DNA of 64,000 nucleotides from Artemia franciscana (Eukaryota > Arthropoda > Branchiopoda > Anostraca > Artemiidae). The DNA lies in contig NC_088883.1 of NCBI RefSeq assembly GCF_032884065.1, forward strand, positions 22,563,637 to 22,627,636, read 5' to 3'. Within the stretch, counting starts at the first letter, position 1. Every line of letters starts with the position of its first letter. A program made the position numbers and the translations under genes. The notes under the pieces are model-generated. The model searched no databases, was not told the origin of the DNA, and saw nothing but the letters and a program-made list of their open reading frames with translations. Shown piece by piece: positions 11,842 to 24,589 of this stretch.

Positions 11842-13308
11842 TCTAAGCTCTTGTTCAATCATCGAAACAAGCGTCAATTATTAACGCCTTTGTTATATTA
11901 CCCCCTTCCTCTCCCAAGATTTTGCTTATTGATGCCCATGTCATATTGAGCCCCTCCCCTTAAGATTTTGACATGCATAATATATGCATGAATTAATTTT
12001 ATGAATAAAAAGTAGACAGAAACTAAGTTGTTAAAAAGAAAAGTACTGCAACAAAATGTGAAGACTGACATTCAAACTTAAAACAAGCATAAGTTAATTT
12101 GTATAAGAAGTCAAACTTAAAATGAACTGAAATTTCTACGAATGAAGAACTGAAACCAAACATTTACACCAAACGAGGAGCTGTTTTGAATAGCTTCATT
12201 TTTTAATTGTAAGTTGTGTAAAGAAATCCAACGTTGTTGAAAATATATTACAATAATGTAATAAAATTAGCAAATTACTTTTTATAGTCTACCATTGTAC
12301 CAATTTTGATTTGTTTTCATCTCTTTTTTCCTATTAAATCTATTCCTTCCACTTTTATAGAAGATATATTAGCTAAGTAAAGCTTTCAGTTTGACAAATT
12401 TCGGTAAAGCGCTAATGACAGTCTAGACCTTGGGGTGGGAAGGGTACCAACAGCGCACCCATTTATGGTAATTTGTGTTTGTTGTTGGACTTTAATTATG
12501 ACTTAGTTTCTGTTCGCTCTAAGTTTCACTGCTGCCCGTTTCATAAAGTTAAAAAAATTTTCATCCGTAGAAACACCAACTTGTTCAAGAGCTTATAGGA
12601 AAAAGATTTAGTTTTTTGTACTAACTCTAAATATGTATTTGATTCAAATATCGGATTAAGATTGGAGTTAGATGTGAAAATAATTTACTTGTTTCCTCTA
12701 AAGCGCAAATGACACTCTAGAGCCAGACTTTGGGGTGGAGATGCTACCAACAGCGCACCCATTTATGGTAATTTCTGTTTGTTTTGAGTTGGACTTTATT
12801 TATGGCTTAGTTTCTGTTCGTTCTGAGATTCAGGGCTGTCATTTCCGTTCGGTTCCAAATATGTGTTTGATTCAAATATCGGATTAAGATTGGAGTCAGA
12901 TTTTAGAAATCAATCCCGTTACCCAGGTAACGTTAAGATATAAATGAAAAAAGAAGGTCAATAATGCTTGGGTATGTTTTATAAATGAAGAATGATATGC
13001 AACCAAAAATTCTGCTTTTTGTTAATCCAGCTGGAGCAAAACGTAATGCAAGACGCCCTTGAAGGGCTCTAGTAGGAAGAGATAATAAGTCAAGATTTCG
13101 TGAGAATACCATGGGAGTGTACTAAGATCGAAACTCTGAATGGAGTTGGTTATTGCAGCGATATGTTCATATGCATTTGCCTTTGGCGATTTTTGCCGTT
13201 CTGAGTTGTTAGTAGTTGTAGTAGAATATAGATAATCTTTTTCTTACGACTACTTTCATTTGAAATGGTAACTGATCATTTCTAATATTAACTTCCGTTT
13301 TATTCTAG
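11842..13308. other. Truncated intron region of the peroxidase locus, copy A
   Basis: Between 11969 and 11970 copy A joins sequence that in copy B is separated by 1637 bp (41050-42686), including the catalytic peroxidase exon. From 11970 to 13308 it matches the 3' part of the copy B intron. No other exon is visible. Confidence 0.75.
12406..12903 (+). repeat. Intronic direct duplication, two ~200-270-bp units
   Basis: Units at 12406-12673 and 12700-12903 share CCAACAGCGCACCCATTTAT, the TTAGTTTCTGTTCG segment and TTGATTCAAATATCGGATTA in the same order, with local divergence. The counterpart in copy B is 43124-43621, so the duplication predates the segmental one. Confidence 0.75.
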
Positions 13309-13598
13309 CCCAATCATCTATACATCCAGAATGGAATTTATACAAATATTTGGTTAATCCTGAAGGGAGGGTGATCAAAGCTTGGAGCACTAAAGTAACA
13401 ATTGATGAGATATTCAGCGACGTTAAACGTGCTGTAGAAGAAGCAGGAAAAGATAATACTACGAAATTTCAAATCAAAGAAGAAGTTTTTAGTGAAGAAA
13501 GAAATAGAAGTAGTGACGAAGTTCTATTGAATGCTCAAGAAGATTCAAAAATTCCTAAGCCTATGATTGTCAATGAAAGCGTAAAGGATGAATTATAA
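13309..13598 (+). pseudogene. Last exon of ER glutathione peroxidase (GPX7/8-like), orphaned in copy A
   Basis: The exon follows a polypyrimidine tract and TATTCTAG acceptor and reads in phase from CAA at 13311 to TAA at 13596-13598. HPEWNLYKYLVNPEGRVIKA matches the C-terminal part of the glutathione peroxidase fold. Trp (13332-13334) and Asn (13335-13337) correspond to two members of the family's catalytic tetrad. After the fold comes a 45-residue charged tail ending KDEL, the ER-retention signal, as GPX7 and GPX8 end in related REDL/KEDL signals. The exon itself is intact, but the preceding catalytic exon is missing from this copy because of a 1637-bp deletion. No partner exon lies in the 13 kb upstream, so this copy is probably non-functional. 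Confidence 0.85.
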
Positions 13599-13991
13599 TT
13601 TCATAGGATAGTTCATTCATAATTTCTGGGCTGTAGTTCTGTCGTGTCTTCAGTATCAAACTTTCCTTGAAGTATTTTTATTTCTATTGTTTTCAAAAGC
13701 AACTTAACTTTTTCAGTGTTAGTAAAAATTGATATTCGGTGAAACTACCTGTAAATATAAAGTTTGTGCCTTTAAAACGGATTACTTTATGGAGTTTTCT
13801 GCTATATATTGAAATTTTAGTCTTCCGCTTAAGAAAATTAATAAAAAATTCGTAAAATTTTACGAATGGCTTTTCATGGTGCTTAAAATTTAATTTATAG
13901 TTGGGTAAAGAGGTAATGAGTCAAAGAAGTTTGGTACCTTTTGTTTTATTCTTCGTGAGTTGACGAAAACAAAGCAAAGATAAATTTAGGC

Positions 13992-14022
<31 letters not shown>

Positions 14023-15150
14023 GATTATGTTTGATTCAATATTGCATGAAATGCCTATGGTTTTAGATCTGTTATTAGCTCTATTTTTTGATGTCTTCTA
14101 TTTAAGATAAAACCTACCTTAAAGGTGATGGTCTATGATGTTATATTTCTGGTTCCGTTATTATTATTTTTTTTTTACCTTGTATTTAGAATTTCGTAAT
14201 AAAATGGTGTTAGATACAGTTACAACTAATATATAGATAGATAAATTTTTTTGATCTGAAGATTCGTAGCAAAAATCGACATCTTGAAAACTTAATGGAC
14301 TGAAAGACAAAATAAAATAGAGGACAAATTGAATGCTCAAAGAAAATATCATAAACAGTATCAGGGATTATGCCTTAAGTATCCACTGTTTGAATTTTTC
14401 ATTTAACAAGTGCTTTATTAACAATTTCTCCTATCACATTCGCGGGAGTTTCCAAAAAAATCATAAGTCATGTTTACCTCTAAATCAATCTAAATGGTGC
14501 TAAATGCTAAATGGTGCTAAGATCAATCAGACTAATTGGCACATTCACATGTATTTTTTAATAGCATTGTAGAAAAGGTTTGATAATAAGACATTAGAAT
14601 TTTTTTTTTCCAAGCAATATCAGGACCTCAAGTTTTTGAGAGTTTTTCCTCCATTCAAATCTAATGATTCCAACATGATGTATTATAAGCTGAAAATTGG
14701 AGCTATTATACTTAATGCTGATATTTAATTTGGGGTATCTACCATTCTTCTCTTTGAAGAAATTGCATTCTAACTTCTAAAAACTTCTAATCCCTAATTG
14801 CATTCTAACTTCTAATCCCGTTGATCATCGACCAAGATTCTAAAAGACTGAACATTTTTAGCCATCAACTGAAATTTCATGTTTTTCATGTAGATATTAT
14901 GTAGATATTAGATATTCATGTAGATATTACTTAAACCCTAATAGGGACCCTAAGAATGTGTGCAAGAAGGTGAGAGAAAAAAAAAGTGAAATCGACAACG
15001 CGCTCAGAGTCTTTCTTATTCATGTTGAAATATTTTATTGAAGAAGAGATTAGATCTTATTCTATCTTTTTTATTTTCTTAAAATATATGAAAATTAGTT
15101 TTTCTTTTTAGCGCAATCAGAGGCGATGCTATGGCATTGCTTATAGCAAA
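13599..15150. other. Peroxidase 3' flank, poly-T tract and AT-rich spacer
   Basis: It should contain the 3' untranslated region, but no AATAAA is obvious immediately downstream. A T28 run lies at 13995-14022 and is T55 at 44714-44768 in copy B. At 14760-14935 there are short direct repeats of TTCTAACTTCTAA and CATGTAGATATTA. The counterpart is 44318-45890. Confidence 0.55.
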
Positions 15151-15179
15151 GGCCATATGGCTCTAATGTTTCATCATTT

Positions 15180-17460
15180 TTTCCCCAAAGGCATTTCATA
15201 TGGAAGGGGTCATCGCATAAACTTCAGAAGGGACTCATTCCGTTTGAATCAGAAGTTCTAGTGACCTTTTTAAGAGTCAAAAGAGATCGGAGGGCTACTA
15301 GCCATCCCTAACGCCCTTTTCTCCCCAAATACATCGTATAAACATTTTGAGACATCCATTTTAATAAAAATTGTTAAAAGATCATTTAACAAAAACTCCT
15401 GGGTCGACACAAACCTCAGGGCCTGGGCGTAGGGTTTTTTAAGTTATGTCCTGGGAGCATATATGATTCTTATAGAACGGATGCTCGTATAAACCTCAAA
15501 GATGGCTCATTTCATTGGAAATTGAAAGTTCCCATTCACTTTTTAAGAGTCAAATGAGATCAGAGGGCGACTAGCCCTCCCACGCTCTTCTTTCCCAAAA
15601 ACATCGGATAAAGAATTTTGAGATAGCCATTTTTTAAAGTTGTTTGAAGATCCTATAACGAAAACTTCAGGGTCTGCACAACCCATATAGCCTGGGGGCA
15701 GGCGTTGTAAGTTATATCCTGGGAGCATATATGGTTGTTGTAAAGGGAATGCTCCAATAAACTTAAGAGGGCTCATTGATTGGAAATTGAAATTTCTATT
15801 TCACTTTTTTAGAGTCAAAAGAGATCATCTGGTAACTAGCCCCTCCCCCTCTCCCAACCCGTTTTTCCCCAAACCCATCCGACAAAAATTTTGATGTAAC
15901 TATTTTTTTAAAAATAGTCGAAACATCAGATAATAATACTCAGGGTCGGCAAAACTCCCAAGGGTCCAGGGGTAAGCTTTATAAGTTATTCTCTGGGGGC
16001 ATATATGGTTCTTAAAGAAGGGATGCTCGTATAAACATTATAGAGGGCTCATTTGATTGGAAATTCAAAGCTCTGGTTCCCTTTTACAGAGTAAAAAAAG
16101 AGACCAAAGAACAACAACCCTTCTCCCACCACGTCCTTTTTTCCCTAAGCCCATGTGGTCAAAATTTTGAATTAGCCATTTTTTTAAAAATAGTTCGAAA
16201 ATGCGATAATGAAAACTCCGGAGTCGACACGAACCCCTAAAGCACTGGAGCAACAGTTATAAGCTATGTTCCTAGGCCATATAAGGTTTTTTGTAGGGGG
16301 GGGGGGGTCTTAGAGACTTCAGAGGTGACTCATTGAAAGTTCTAGTTACATTTTTATGAGTCAAAAGGGATCGGAAGGTATCTACCAACTCCCCAAACCT
16401 ACTCCCTTTTCCACAATTGTATCGGAACCAAATTTTGTCATTGCCAGTTTGTTCAAAAGAGGCCAACAATCAGATAAAAAAATATTTAGGGTCAACATAA
16501 CCTCCCCCCTCCCTAGAGCCTGGGAAGAGTTGTAATTTATGCTGTGGGGGCATATAAAGTCTTATGGAATACGTGGTCGTATACAACTCGGGGGAACTCA
16601 TATGACTAGAAATTGAAAGTTCTAATTCCCTTTTTAAGAGTCAAAAGTGATCTGGTTGCCAATAACCCCTCCTCGCTTCCTCCACCAGCCCTCTCTTCCC
16701 CAAAAGGGTCTGATTGAATTTTATATAGCCATTTTGTTAAAAATTTACCAAAGATCACCAAACACTACAGGGATAACACAGCCCGCCAGAACCTTCGGGT
16801 AAGGGTTGTAAATTGGATTAACTTCGGAGATGCCATATTCGATTTTAATTTGAAATTTCTAGTCACAAGTGATCAGAAGGCAACTACCCCCTTCCTCCCT
16901 TGGAAGACCCCCTTTCCCCAAATGTATCTGATCAAAATTTTTAGATCTCCATTTTGTTCAAAATAGTTTAAAGATCAAATAACAAAAGCTCAGGGGTCAA
17001 CATAGCCCGGGGGAAGTGTTGTAAGTTATGGCCCCCGAAGGAGGGGGCAGATAAGGTTTTTGTAAGGGGTGATCGTGTAAACATCAGAGGTGGCTTATTT
17101 GATTTTAAATTGAAATCTCTAATTAACTTTTTAAGAGTTATAAAAAGTGATGTTGGACACATATCCCCCCCCTTCACCCTCTTTTCCCCAAATGCACCCG
17201 CTCAGAATTTGGGATAACCATTTTGTTTGAAATTTTTCAACGATCAGATGACAAAACTTCAAGGTTCACATACCCTTGCCCCCCGAAACCCGTGGGAAGA
17301 GTTGAATTTTATGCCCCCGGAAAAGGTCGGAATAACTTCGAAGGGGACTCAAATGATTAGAAATTGCAGTTTAAATTGGAATCTCTAGATCAATTTTTAA
17401 AAGTCAAGAGCAATCAGACTGTTTGCATCCCCCCCCCCAACTTTTCTTTTTCTAAATGTT
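15180..17460 (+). repeat. Diverged satellite, ~265-bp units, about 8-9 copies
   Basis: The landmark TTTTTAAGAGTCAAAAGAGA recurs with variation near 15271, 15541, 15806, 16081, 16351, 16631, 16870, 17130 and 17395, a spacing of 240-280 bp. Each unit also carries TTCCCCAAA, ATTTTGAGATAGCCATTTT, a CTCAGGGTCGACA-like segment and GGGGGCATATATGGTT. Divergence between units is much greater than between the two segmental copies, so the array is old. Minus-strand open stretches of 60-80 codons repeat with the unit and are not genes. Confidence 0.85.
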
Positions 17461-17849
17461 GTCTATCAAAATTTTAAGTTAGCTAATTGCTATCCTCGTG
17501 GGTTTGATAGTCCGAAATACAAGAGCTGAATGAACATTATTCATTTTTGTTTATTTTATTGCATTTTAGTTTTTTTTTAATGTCGAGTGAAGTCCCATAG
17601 TTTTGGGTACTTCGGAAAAACAATAATATCATAAATATTATCCATGGAACTATAAGAATCAGGATACAAAGTTTGTCAAAAATGTAAGTTTTTTCTAATA
17701 TTGAATGTGCTTCGACCTGGTTTTTCGGTTATGTTAAAGTGTTTGGAGGTTATATGCTATTGTATATACCCTTAGCTCTTCTACAACATTTCTCTTGTGA
17801 CCTTTTGACACCCATCCTGCACACAGTGTGCTTTCATTATATTTTACAC

Positions 17850-19430
17850 CCCCTCAACATTTTGAATTTCAACATAATATTCTTTGCCTTTTTGGAGACT
17901 CGGGATCAAACATGCCCTATTTTCCCAACAAAAAACCCTTTATATAAACAATCGACAAATTATATAACTTAAAATACTTACCCCAGGGAGTCTGGGGGTT
18001 ACGTCATCCCTGGAGTATAGTTATTAGTAATTTTGACTATTTTGAACGAGATATTCCAAAATTTTGATCAAATGTCTTTGGAGGAAGGGCAGCTAAAAAG
18101 AGAATGCTAGGGAGATCGATTGCCCTCCGAACACTTTTTAACATCCTCCTCAACATTGCAATCAAATAAGCCTTTTCCCAAGTTTGTGCGATCAGCCCTT
18201 CCAAATGAAATGCCTCTGGTAAATTCATAACAATAATAATAATACATTTAAGTCTTGTGACCTTTTACTATAGGCAACATTAGTTCATTCTTTACGACAA
18301 ACAGCCAACTGGTTTTGTGCATCTTATTTGAAGGTCTTCAATTTTTCCTTATTTTTGATTAAGTTTAAACTTAATACACTCATCTATTCATGTGATATTG
18401 CATATACACTTTTTTGATAACAGAATGCATATAGTATCTTTAAATTGGGTTTAAAATGCTCCACATCATTCCCTAAAGGTTCACCTTAATACCCTTACCC
18501 TTTTCAAACACACCTAGAATATAGATCTCCCTTTTCTTTTTGATAAATCCTGCATATAAAAGAGGGCAAATTGCAAAATCTGTAAACCTTGTCCCGGGGA
18601 AGTTGGAGAGGGGGGCGATTGCATCTACGGAGGAACAGTTACTGGAGTGTTACTGTTTCGAAAAAAGAAGATTTTCCAAACATTTTCTTAGTGATGGGAA
18701 AAGGGAGCATCTAAAAGGGGCAAGGGGGCTTGCTGCCTTCCAAAAACTTTTCGATGTCCCCTAAAATTTTCAACTTAATACCCTCAGACATTCCTTATAT
18801 ATTGATGGTACGTCCTTCTGAAAACCAGCACGTACACAGTGTGTTTTACTGTGTCCGTTGTCGTTTTTCAAAGCTGTGGGGGCTATGTCATTCCCATATT
18901 AATAGTCGTTGAAGCTTATGACTATCTTGAACAAAAAGTCTATTACTAAATAATATGGAATATTTTTGAAAGAAAGGCAGCTAAAAAGGTCCTTAGAGAG
19001 GGCTGGCGGCCCTCCAACCACTTTCAACATCCTCTAAGTTTCAACTTAATACCCTCAGCCGTATTTAAAATACCCTCTTATTAAATAGACTGAATGGTAG
19101 TGTCTTTTGATTTAACATAACAAACCCCTCAACATCCTCCATAATTTCAGCTTAATACCCTTAGCCTTTTCGGATACACCCATAATCAAATATTACCCCT
19201 TCTTCAAATGATAAATTCTGCTTGTAAACAATGGGCAAATTCAATAATTTAAATCCTTGTCCGGGGATATGGGAGGGGGGCGTTGCATCTCTGGAAGTAT
19301 AGCTATTAGATCTTCTGACCAGTATGAGCAAAACGACGATCCCAAAATTTTGATCAGTGCTGAGGAGAGGGGGCCCTTAAAATTGGCAATGGGTGGGGGT
19401 GGGTTGTTGTCCTCTAATCTAATAAGAAAA
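17850..19430 (+). repeat. Second diverged tandem repeat, ~4 units of 280-550 bp
   Basis: Repeated landmarks are TCAACTTAATACCCTCAG-type motifs (18485, 18770, 19045, 19148), a TAAACAATGGGCAAATT-type segment, a GGGG(A/T)CTNNGGG segment followed by ATAGTTATTAG, and GAAAGGCAGCTAAAAAG followed by GGCNGCCCTCC. The unit lengths vary. Open frames here (for example 18540-18764) lie inside the repeat and have no recognisable domain. Confidence 0.65.
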
Positions 19431-19439
19431 TTCACACTT

Positions 19440-20936
19440 AATGGAAATTGTAGGAAAACAGTTTATATTTGAGTGGCCTAGAAAAAAAAGGTTTGAATTG
19501 TCTTTGGACTAAAGAAATTAGCATATCTTCAGTTTCCTGATTCCACACTTCCAAATCCTTTTATAAGTTTTCTCTGGAACTCTTTCCATATTGGTCATCT
19601 TTACGAACTTTTCGAAAAAGTTAACTAAAGTTTAACTTTAATGCTTACTCACGTAAAGGTTTAAGGAAGGCTAACGAAGCAACTTTTAGAGCTTTGCAGA
19701 CAACTTTACAAACTTTACGGACGTCATCTAAGCCATCCTTAAGGCTTTCTATTATCCCGTTTCATTTTAATCATTTAAAAACAGCAACATAAACAGCAAC
19801 AAAAGAAATATGGTGGGAGGGTAGGCAGTACTTTATTTTTCTATTTCAATCAAGTGTGGTAAGTTGAACGTTTGTATCTTCTTGTAGTTTAGATTTTAGT
19901 ATTTCTTTTAAGGGAAAGATGGGAAAATTATGAGATGGTTAATTTAAATGGCTGTAAATAGACAACTGTGGTGTCACTACAGCCAATTGTTATTTAGAAA
20001 ATGGTATTAAAACTTAGTTGGATGTTAGTATATAAGTACTCCTACTCGAAGTGAACACAACATTGTATTGTCAATACTTTTATTATTGTAAAATGATTTA
20101 TTAATTCATTCCTTGGTGACTATTAATTCAATAAATAAATAGGCTAATAGGTTGTCAGAATGTTAGTTTTTCTCTGAGTTGGCCCAACTGTAAACAAGAA
20201 GCAAGAGTAGGAAGTTTACCATTACATTAGCTTTTCTAAAATTTGTATTGGGTTCCTTATGCTAGCTTCATAGTTTTATCCTGAAGGGAGAGTTGGGAAT
20301 CTGTGCAGGATTTTTTTCCTTTTTTGAAGGGCCTTTTGGGGGGGGGGGCTCAATATTAAGAAAAACGTATTTATTTGGGCCAAGAGAGCTGGACCTCAAG
20401 GCCTGCATCCCCAAAAGTATGTCCCTGGAGAGGATGGCTCATACCCTACATTAGGAACAGCTTGAAAATGGAATTTAAAAGTTAAATTTACAAAGTTACC
20501 TGTACAGAGGTTTAATAGATGGGGGTATTGCTCAGAAATAGGTTTTACCTTATTTTGCCCTTTCCCATGTGAAAATTTAAGACAAAAACCCTAAAAATCA
20601 GTTATGTTATTTCAGACTGTCATTTCACTTGGTGAATCTTGCAATCTAATATATCACTAGTTAAACTATTCTATTTCTAATGTATTCTCTGATGCCAACC
20701 TGACTTTTATACTAGCTTAGGTATGCTTAGGTAATAAGCTTAAGTAAGCTTATTACCATCTATCATTAGCCTATTATTCTATTTATGTACTACTTACCCT
20801 TTTTTTGTTGTTTGCTTCTTTGGAAGTTTGTGTTGTTTATTAAATAGTTCAAGTCTTCTATGGTTAAACAAAATTTCATGATATAACATTTAATGCTATC
20901 TCAAATTAAGCAGCATAACCAATTGTTTGGATAGGC
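19440..20936. other. AT-rich spacer, no gene seen
   Basis: It contains short repeated AAAACAGCAAC at about 19781-19801 (one unit fewer in copy B) and a G11 run near 20340. From 20267 the sequence is absent from copy B, as part of a 1267-bp deletion running to 21533. Confidence 0.5.
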
Positions 20937-22114
20937 TCATCAACTATCATTGTCTGACTGATAATGTGCCTTCACACAGTAAAAAAATATGAGTAAGGAA
21001 TCTCTCAAAGACTTAAAGTTTTAATAATGGTCCTAAAATGGGGTCAAAAAACAAAATAAAAAATGAGGCTTGGATCACAAAAGTTGAAATACCCATTATA
21101 TTCTATCCTAGTTGCTTAATTAATGACCATCATTGCAGTGATATATCTAAGGAATAAGAAATATGATATCTTGTATGTGGGTAGGGATGTAGCATTGTAT
21201 TTTGTGGTGGACAGTGGGTCATTCCTTGTCAAGTCAATGAGGTCATGACACCCACCTCTTTAGATTGCAATCCTATTGATAAATACCAAATTTTATTTCT
21301 TTATCTCTTATAGTTTTTTTTTCTACAAATTTCTTAATTTTCCTCATTTATGCAATTTTAGGCCTTGGATTTTGTGTCTTGCAATGTAACTTGTAGCTTA
21401 AAAAATAATATCTTGAAAACTATTAAAAGCTGGCAGCAGGTCCTGGAGGGTGAAGAAATAGAATTTCAGCATCTTCTTCTTCATGAAACACAGTTTTAAC
21501 AAGTCCAAAGTACCATTTTCCATTGTATTTTGCAGCCACATAATGGTTTAAAGATGTAGCAGAATAAAAAAAAAACAAAATTAGAGTAGGATTAGGACTA
21601 TCAGTAGTCCTCCTTATTCAATTTGATTTGTATTTAGTGGTAAAATAATGGAAAAAATTAAAAATCACAATTTAAAAATTGTGACTAACTCCAATCTGAA
21701 AGCTTCAGCATTTTTTTGTCAATAAAGTGAAAGTTTATTTTTTCAATGTTGACTTTACAGAAATCATAAACTGCAGTTGCTGTCTTATTTGATTTGCATC
21801 TGAAAGTCAAAAGGCTGGCTTTTTAAAAAAATTCTCTTAACAGTTCCCCTCAAGCCATCACATATTGATTTCCTGTGGCTTGTTGCAAAGAATGAATGTT
21901 TGGCTTTCATACCAAAGACTTCATGATGGTTTGTTGGGTTTTTGAAACTATTTCTATTTTTGTATTGACCAGTACAGCCGTAAGTGAAATAATGAACTTG
22001 GTTTATTTTGGGATGATTTTCTTTCAGCCATTTCGAAATTTCTTTTTGTATATAATTCACAAAACAAGTGTCATGTTGTATATCATCACTTATGTCTTTC
22101 ATTTCAAACAGTTT

Positions 22115-22960
22115 GTGGTAACAAACTGTAGTAAGGAGTGACCTGGCTCAATAGTAACTAAAACTCTAAAAAATGGAATTTTGATGCCTATCACTACATC
22201 AAAAGAATCACCTTTTAATGCTGATTTTGAATATATTCAAGTAGAGTTCAACTGGATGAATTGTGTTCTAGTGACAACTTTGGTTCTGTGATAACTCTCT
22301 CAGGTTCTGCTCTATTTCAGCTCTGGCATGCTAATTGCTTGATTAGGACAGTTAAGACACCAATGCTAGGTTAAAGACACCAAAGTTTATATATGAATGA
22401 AGTACACATATGTCTGTTTGTTTCCTGTGACCATACATTAAAACAGCTAAAGAAAAAAAGATTGAAACATTGGACTTTGGTACAACTATATTGAAACCAT
22501 GTAAATGGTTACAAACAAATATATATTGAAAAATATCATAGAAAAGAAGTGTCATATAAGGTGTGAAAATTCCACAAAAGAGAAAGAAGTCCTTGCAAGA
22601 TGCAAGCAAGGCCATATCCATAGGGTAAGTCCGCTTCCCCCCCCCCTCGAAATGTTTGTTCGACTCGTAAAAACGTAAAAAATTGAAAATAAAAGTTTTT
22701 TTAGTGCATTTTTTGAAGTTTTTGCATATCTTGATTATATAATCATGCATTGGCGATGGCTGTTGTCTGGGCTGAGTTGTCTCACCTACCAAAGTGCCGA
22801 ACTTGGTAACACCAACAATCAATTTGTTGCAGCCAAAATAGGGCTTTGTCTAAAAGCTACTAAAACCAACCAGTCCATTTTGGTGACCTTATCCTGAGGT
22901 TTGGCAAAATGCTGCTGTCTGACATCTGGATAACATCATTCATTCTGTGATAACTCTCCA
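22115..22960. mobile_element. Insert splitting the transposase relic
   Basis: It interrupts the frame between NKFQSYH and ISDDIQHD, which are close together in intact relatives. It begins with a dispersed repeat (ACTGTAGTAAGGAGTGACCT) related to the minus-oriented copy at about 36720-37070. It also contains TGATAACTCTC repeats and a 390-bp segment found inverted at 26712-27105. A 156-codon minus-strand frame inside (22352-22822) shows no known domain. The same insert in copy B is at about 51610-52470. Confidence 0.55.
22190..22577 (+). repeat. Arm 1 of a ~390-bp inverted repeat pair
   Basis: It is the reverse complement of 26712-27105 with few mismatches, for example shared GAATGAAGTACACATATGTC and its inverse. 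The arms are about 4.1 kb apart and enclose the N-terminal half of the transposase relic and a G-rich element. The copy B pair is at about 51699-52070 and 56221-56614. Confidence 0.8.
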
Positions 22961-24589
22961 CTTCTGTTTCAGTGATAACTTTGGAACTTATTTTGAATGG
23001 TGTAAGAATAATTTTCACTGAAATCCATTATTACAATTGCTGTATTCAAAGGCAGATCTTCTTTCAGTTTTTTGAATGTTTTAGACTGTGATTTTGTAAT
23101 ATATGAATGTGGGATTAGGTTTTCTACCGATTTGCTCAGTAAAGAAATAAAGCTTTCAATGCTGATTGATTGCTTAACTATTTCTGTCCTGTGAGTATTA
23201 ACCATTTGGCTTATAATTATTTCTTCTAAATCATAATCTTCACTCAATTTTGCAGTTAAATATTCAATCAGGGCATCATCAGATGGACAGTTGTCACAAT
23301 GGCATAGCATACACTCATTGTTTTCAACATTACAAATCAACATCTTGATCAAATCTTTGTAACTTTCTTCAATTTTTACAACATCTAGTAACAATTTCAC
23401 ATTCTGGTGTATGCTGCATACACATACTGTATGGGTATTTGCTGACCCAGCAAGGACATACTGCTTTGGTCTTATATTGCAAAATTTTGGGAATCCTATT
23501 TTCAAGTTGGGGCATTCCCATATAAAAGAAGAGTAAAGCTCTCTCAAATTACTGAGAATAAGTCTTTTGCATGTAAATATTTTTTTAATGCTCACTTTAT
23601 CTTTTGCTCTGGGTATAACTCTTGAATTCTCATCACTTTGGTAAAAGTCTGTCACAAGTTTAACTGTGTTTTTGGAGAGTGTTACCTTTTTTAGCGTCAG
23701 GGATAGCTAGGATACCTTTTTCTTTTTTAAGTTTTCTTGCTTGTTCTACCATATATTTGGTCACCTGAAATTCTGTTGCTACTTTTTTCTGCCATTTCTT
23801 TGAAAAGGCCCACGAGCTTATCAAAATCTTCTGCTTTTTTGATAAAATTTCTTTTTTCTTCTGACATTTCAATGTCTTAATCTAGAGCTTTCAAGATTTT
23901 TTTTCTTTTCTTGCATTTGTTTGTGAAAGGGAGACATTTCTAGATTCAAATGAATCCAATTCAATCAGTAGTTCATCATCAGATTCATTTTCATTGATTT
24001 TAGTTTTTTCTTCACAGAAGTTTTGACATGAAGGGCATCTCTTTAGTCCAGGTTTAATAGAAATATTTTTTTCACACAATTGTTTTGAAAAACTTAAATG
24101 ATACACTTCTTAGTGACTTTTTTATTTGCTTTTTGTGTTTTTTTAATGAATATGCATACTGTTTGATATTTTTCAAACACATTGAGAAAGTAGTAGCTAT
24201 GATGGGAACAAACATTTTTAAATTCAATTAAATTGATTCCAGATCCAAGTTGAATTAATTATTTTTCTTCCTCGGTTAATTCTGATACAGATTGTAATTT
24301 TTTGGAAGGTGTTTAAGTTGTCTGAAAACAGTCTGATTGTTTAAATAGTCCAATCCTTCAAGCTTGAGGATTTGTCATTTTGATTTCCGCCTACCCCATT
24401 TTAAAACTTCAATTTACTTTCAAACCAAATGTTTCAAATTGCGTATTCTTTTAGTTGGTCGGTTATTTTGTTACTCATAAATAATGTTGAATATCTTTCA
24501 AATATGTGAAAAAGCCATGTATCTTTTTTGTTTATCTGTTAGCCTATGTATCTAGGAGTATGTAAAAAAAAAAAAAAATATGAACACTC

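Larger units (their letters stand above)
21430..24375 (-). pseudogene. DDE-type DNA-transposon transposase relic (family not named), copy A
   Basis: On the minus strand the parts come in order. First is an N-terminal region with CSHHSYYF and KVTKKCII (24375-24110). A CPSCQNFCEE zinc-ribbon-like motif lies in 24106-23891, then KYMVEQARKLKKEKGILAIP (23872-23660). The block 23655-22969 has PKQYVLAGSA, CVCSIHQNVKLLLD and IVIMDFSENYSY. An unrelated insert fills about 22960-22115. The C-terminal core is ISDDIQHDTCF, FTYGCTGQYKNR and HSFFATSHRKSICDGLRGTV (22102-21785). A tail with WYFGLVKTVFHEEEDAEI lies near 21540-21440. I recognise this order from a transposase-like family widespread in invertebrates and infer a DDE nuclease with the first Asp in MDFSENY. 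The second acidic position (usually DGCAGQYKN) is Tyr here. Stops, frameshifts and the insert make it dead. Confidence 0.7.

Noticed and set aside
15543-17177. Several 60-77-codon minus-strand frames
   Set aside because: They have the same phase and length pattern as the ~265-bp satellite units and no independent coding signal.
22352-22822. 156-codon minus-strand frame inside the transposase insert
   Set aside because: It has no recognisable domain, it spans two different repeat families and a C-run, and the matching region in copy B is broken into two frames. It is most likely a chance frame.
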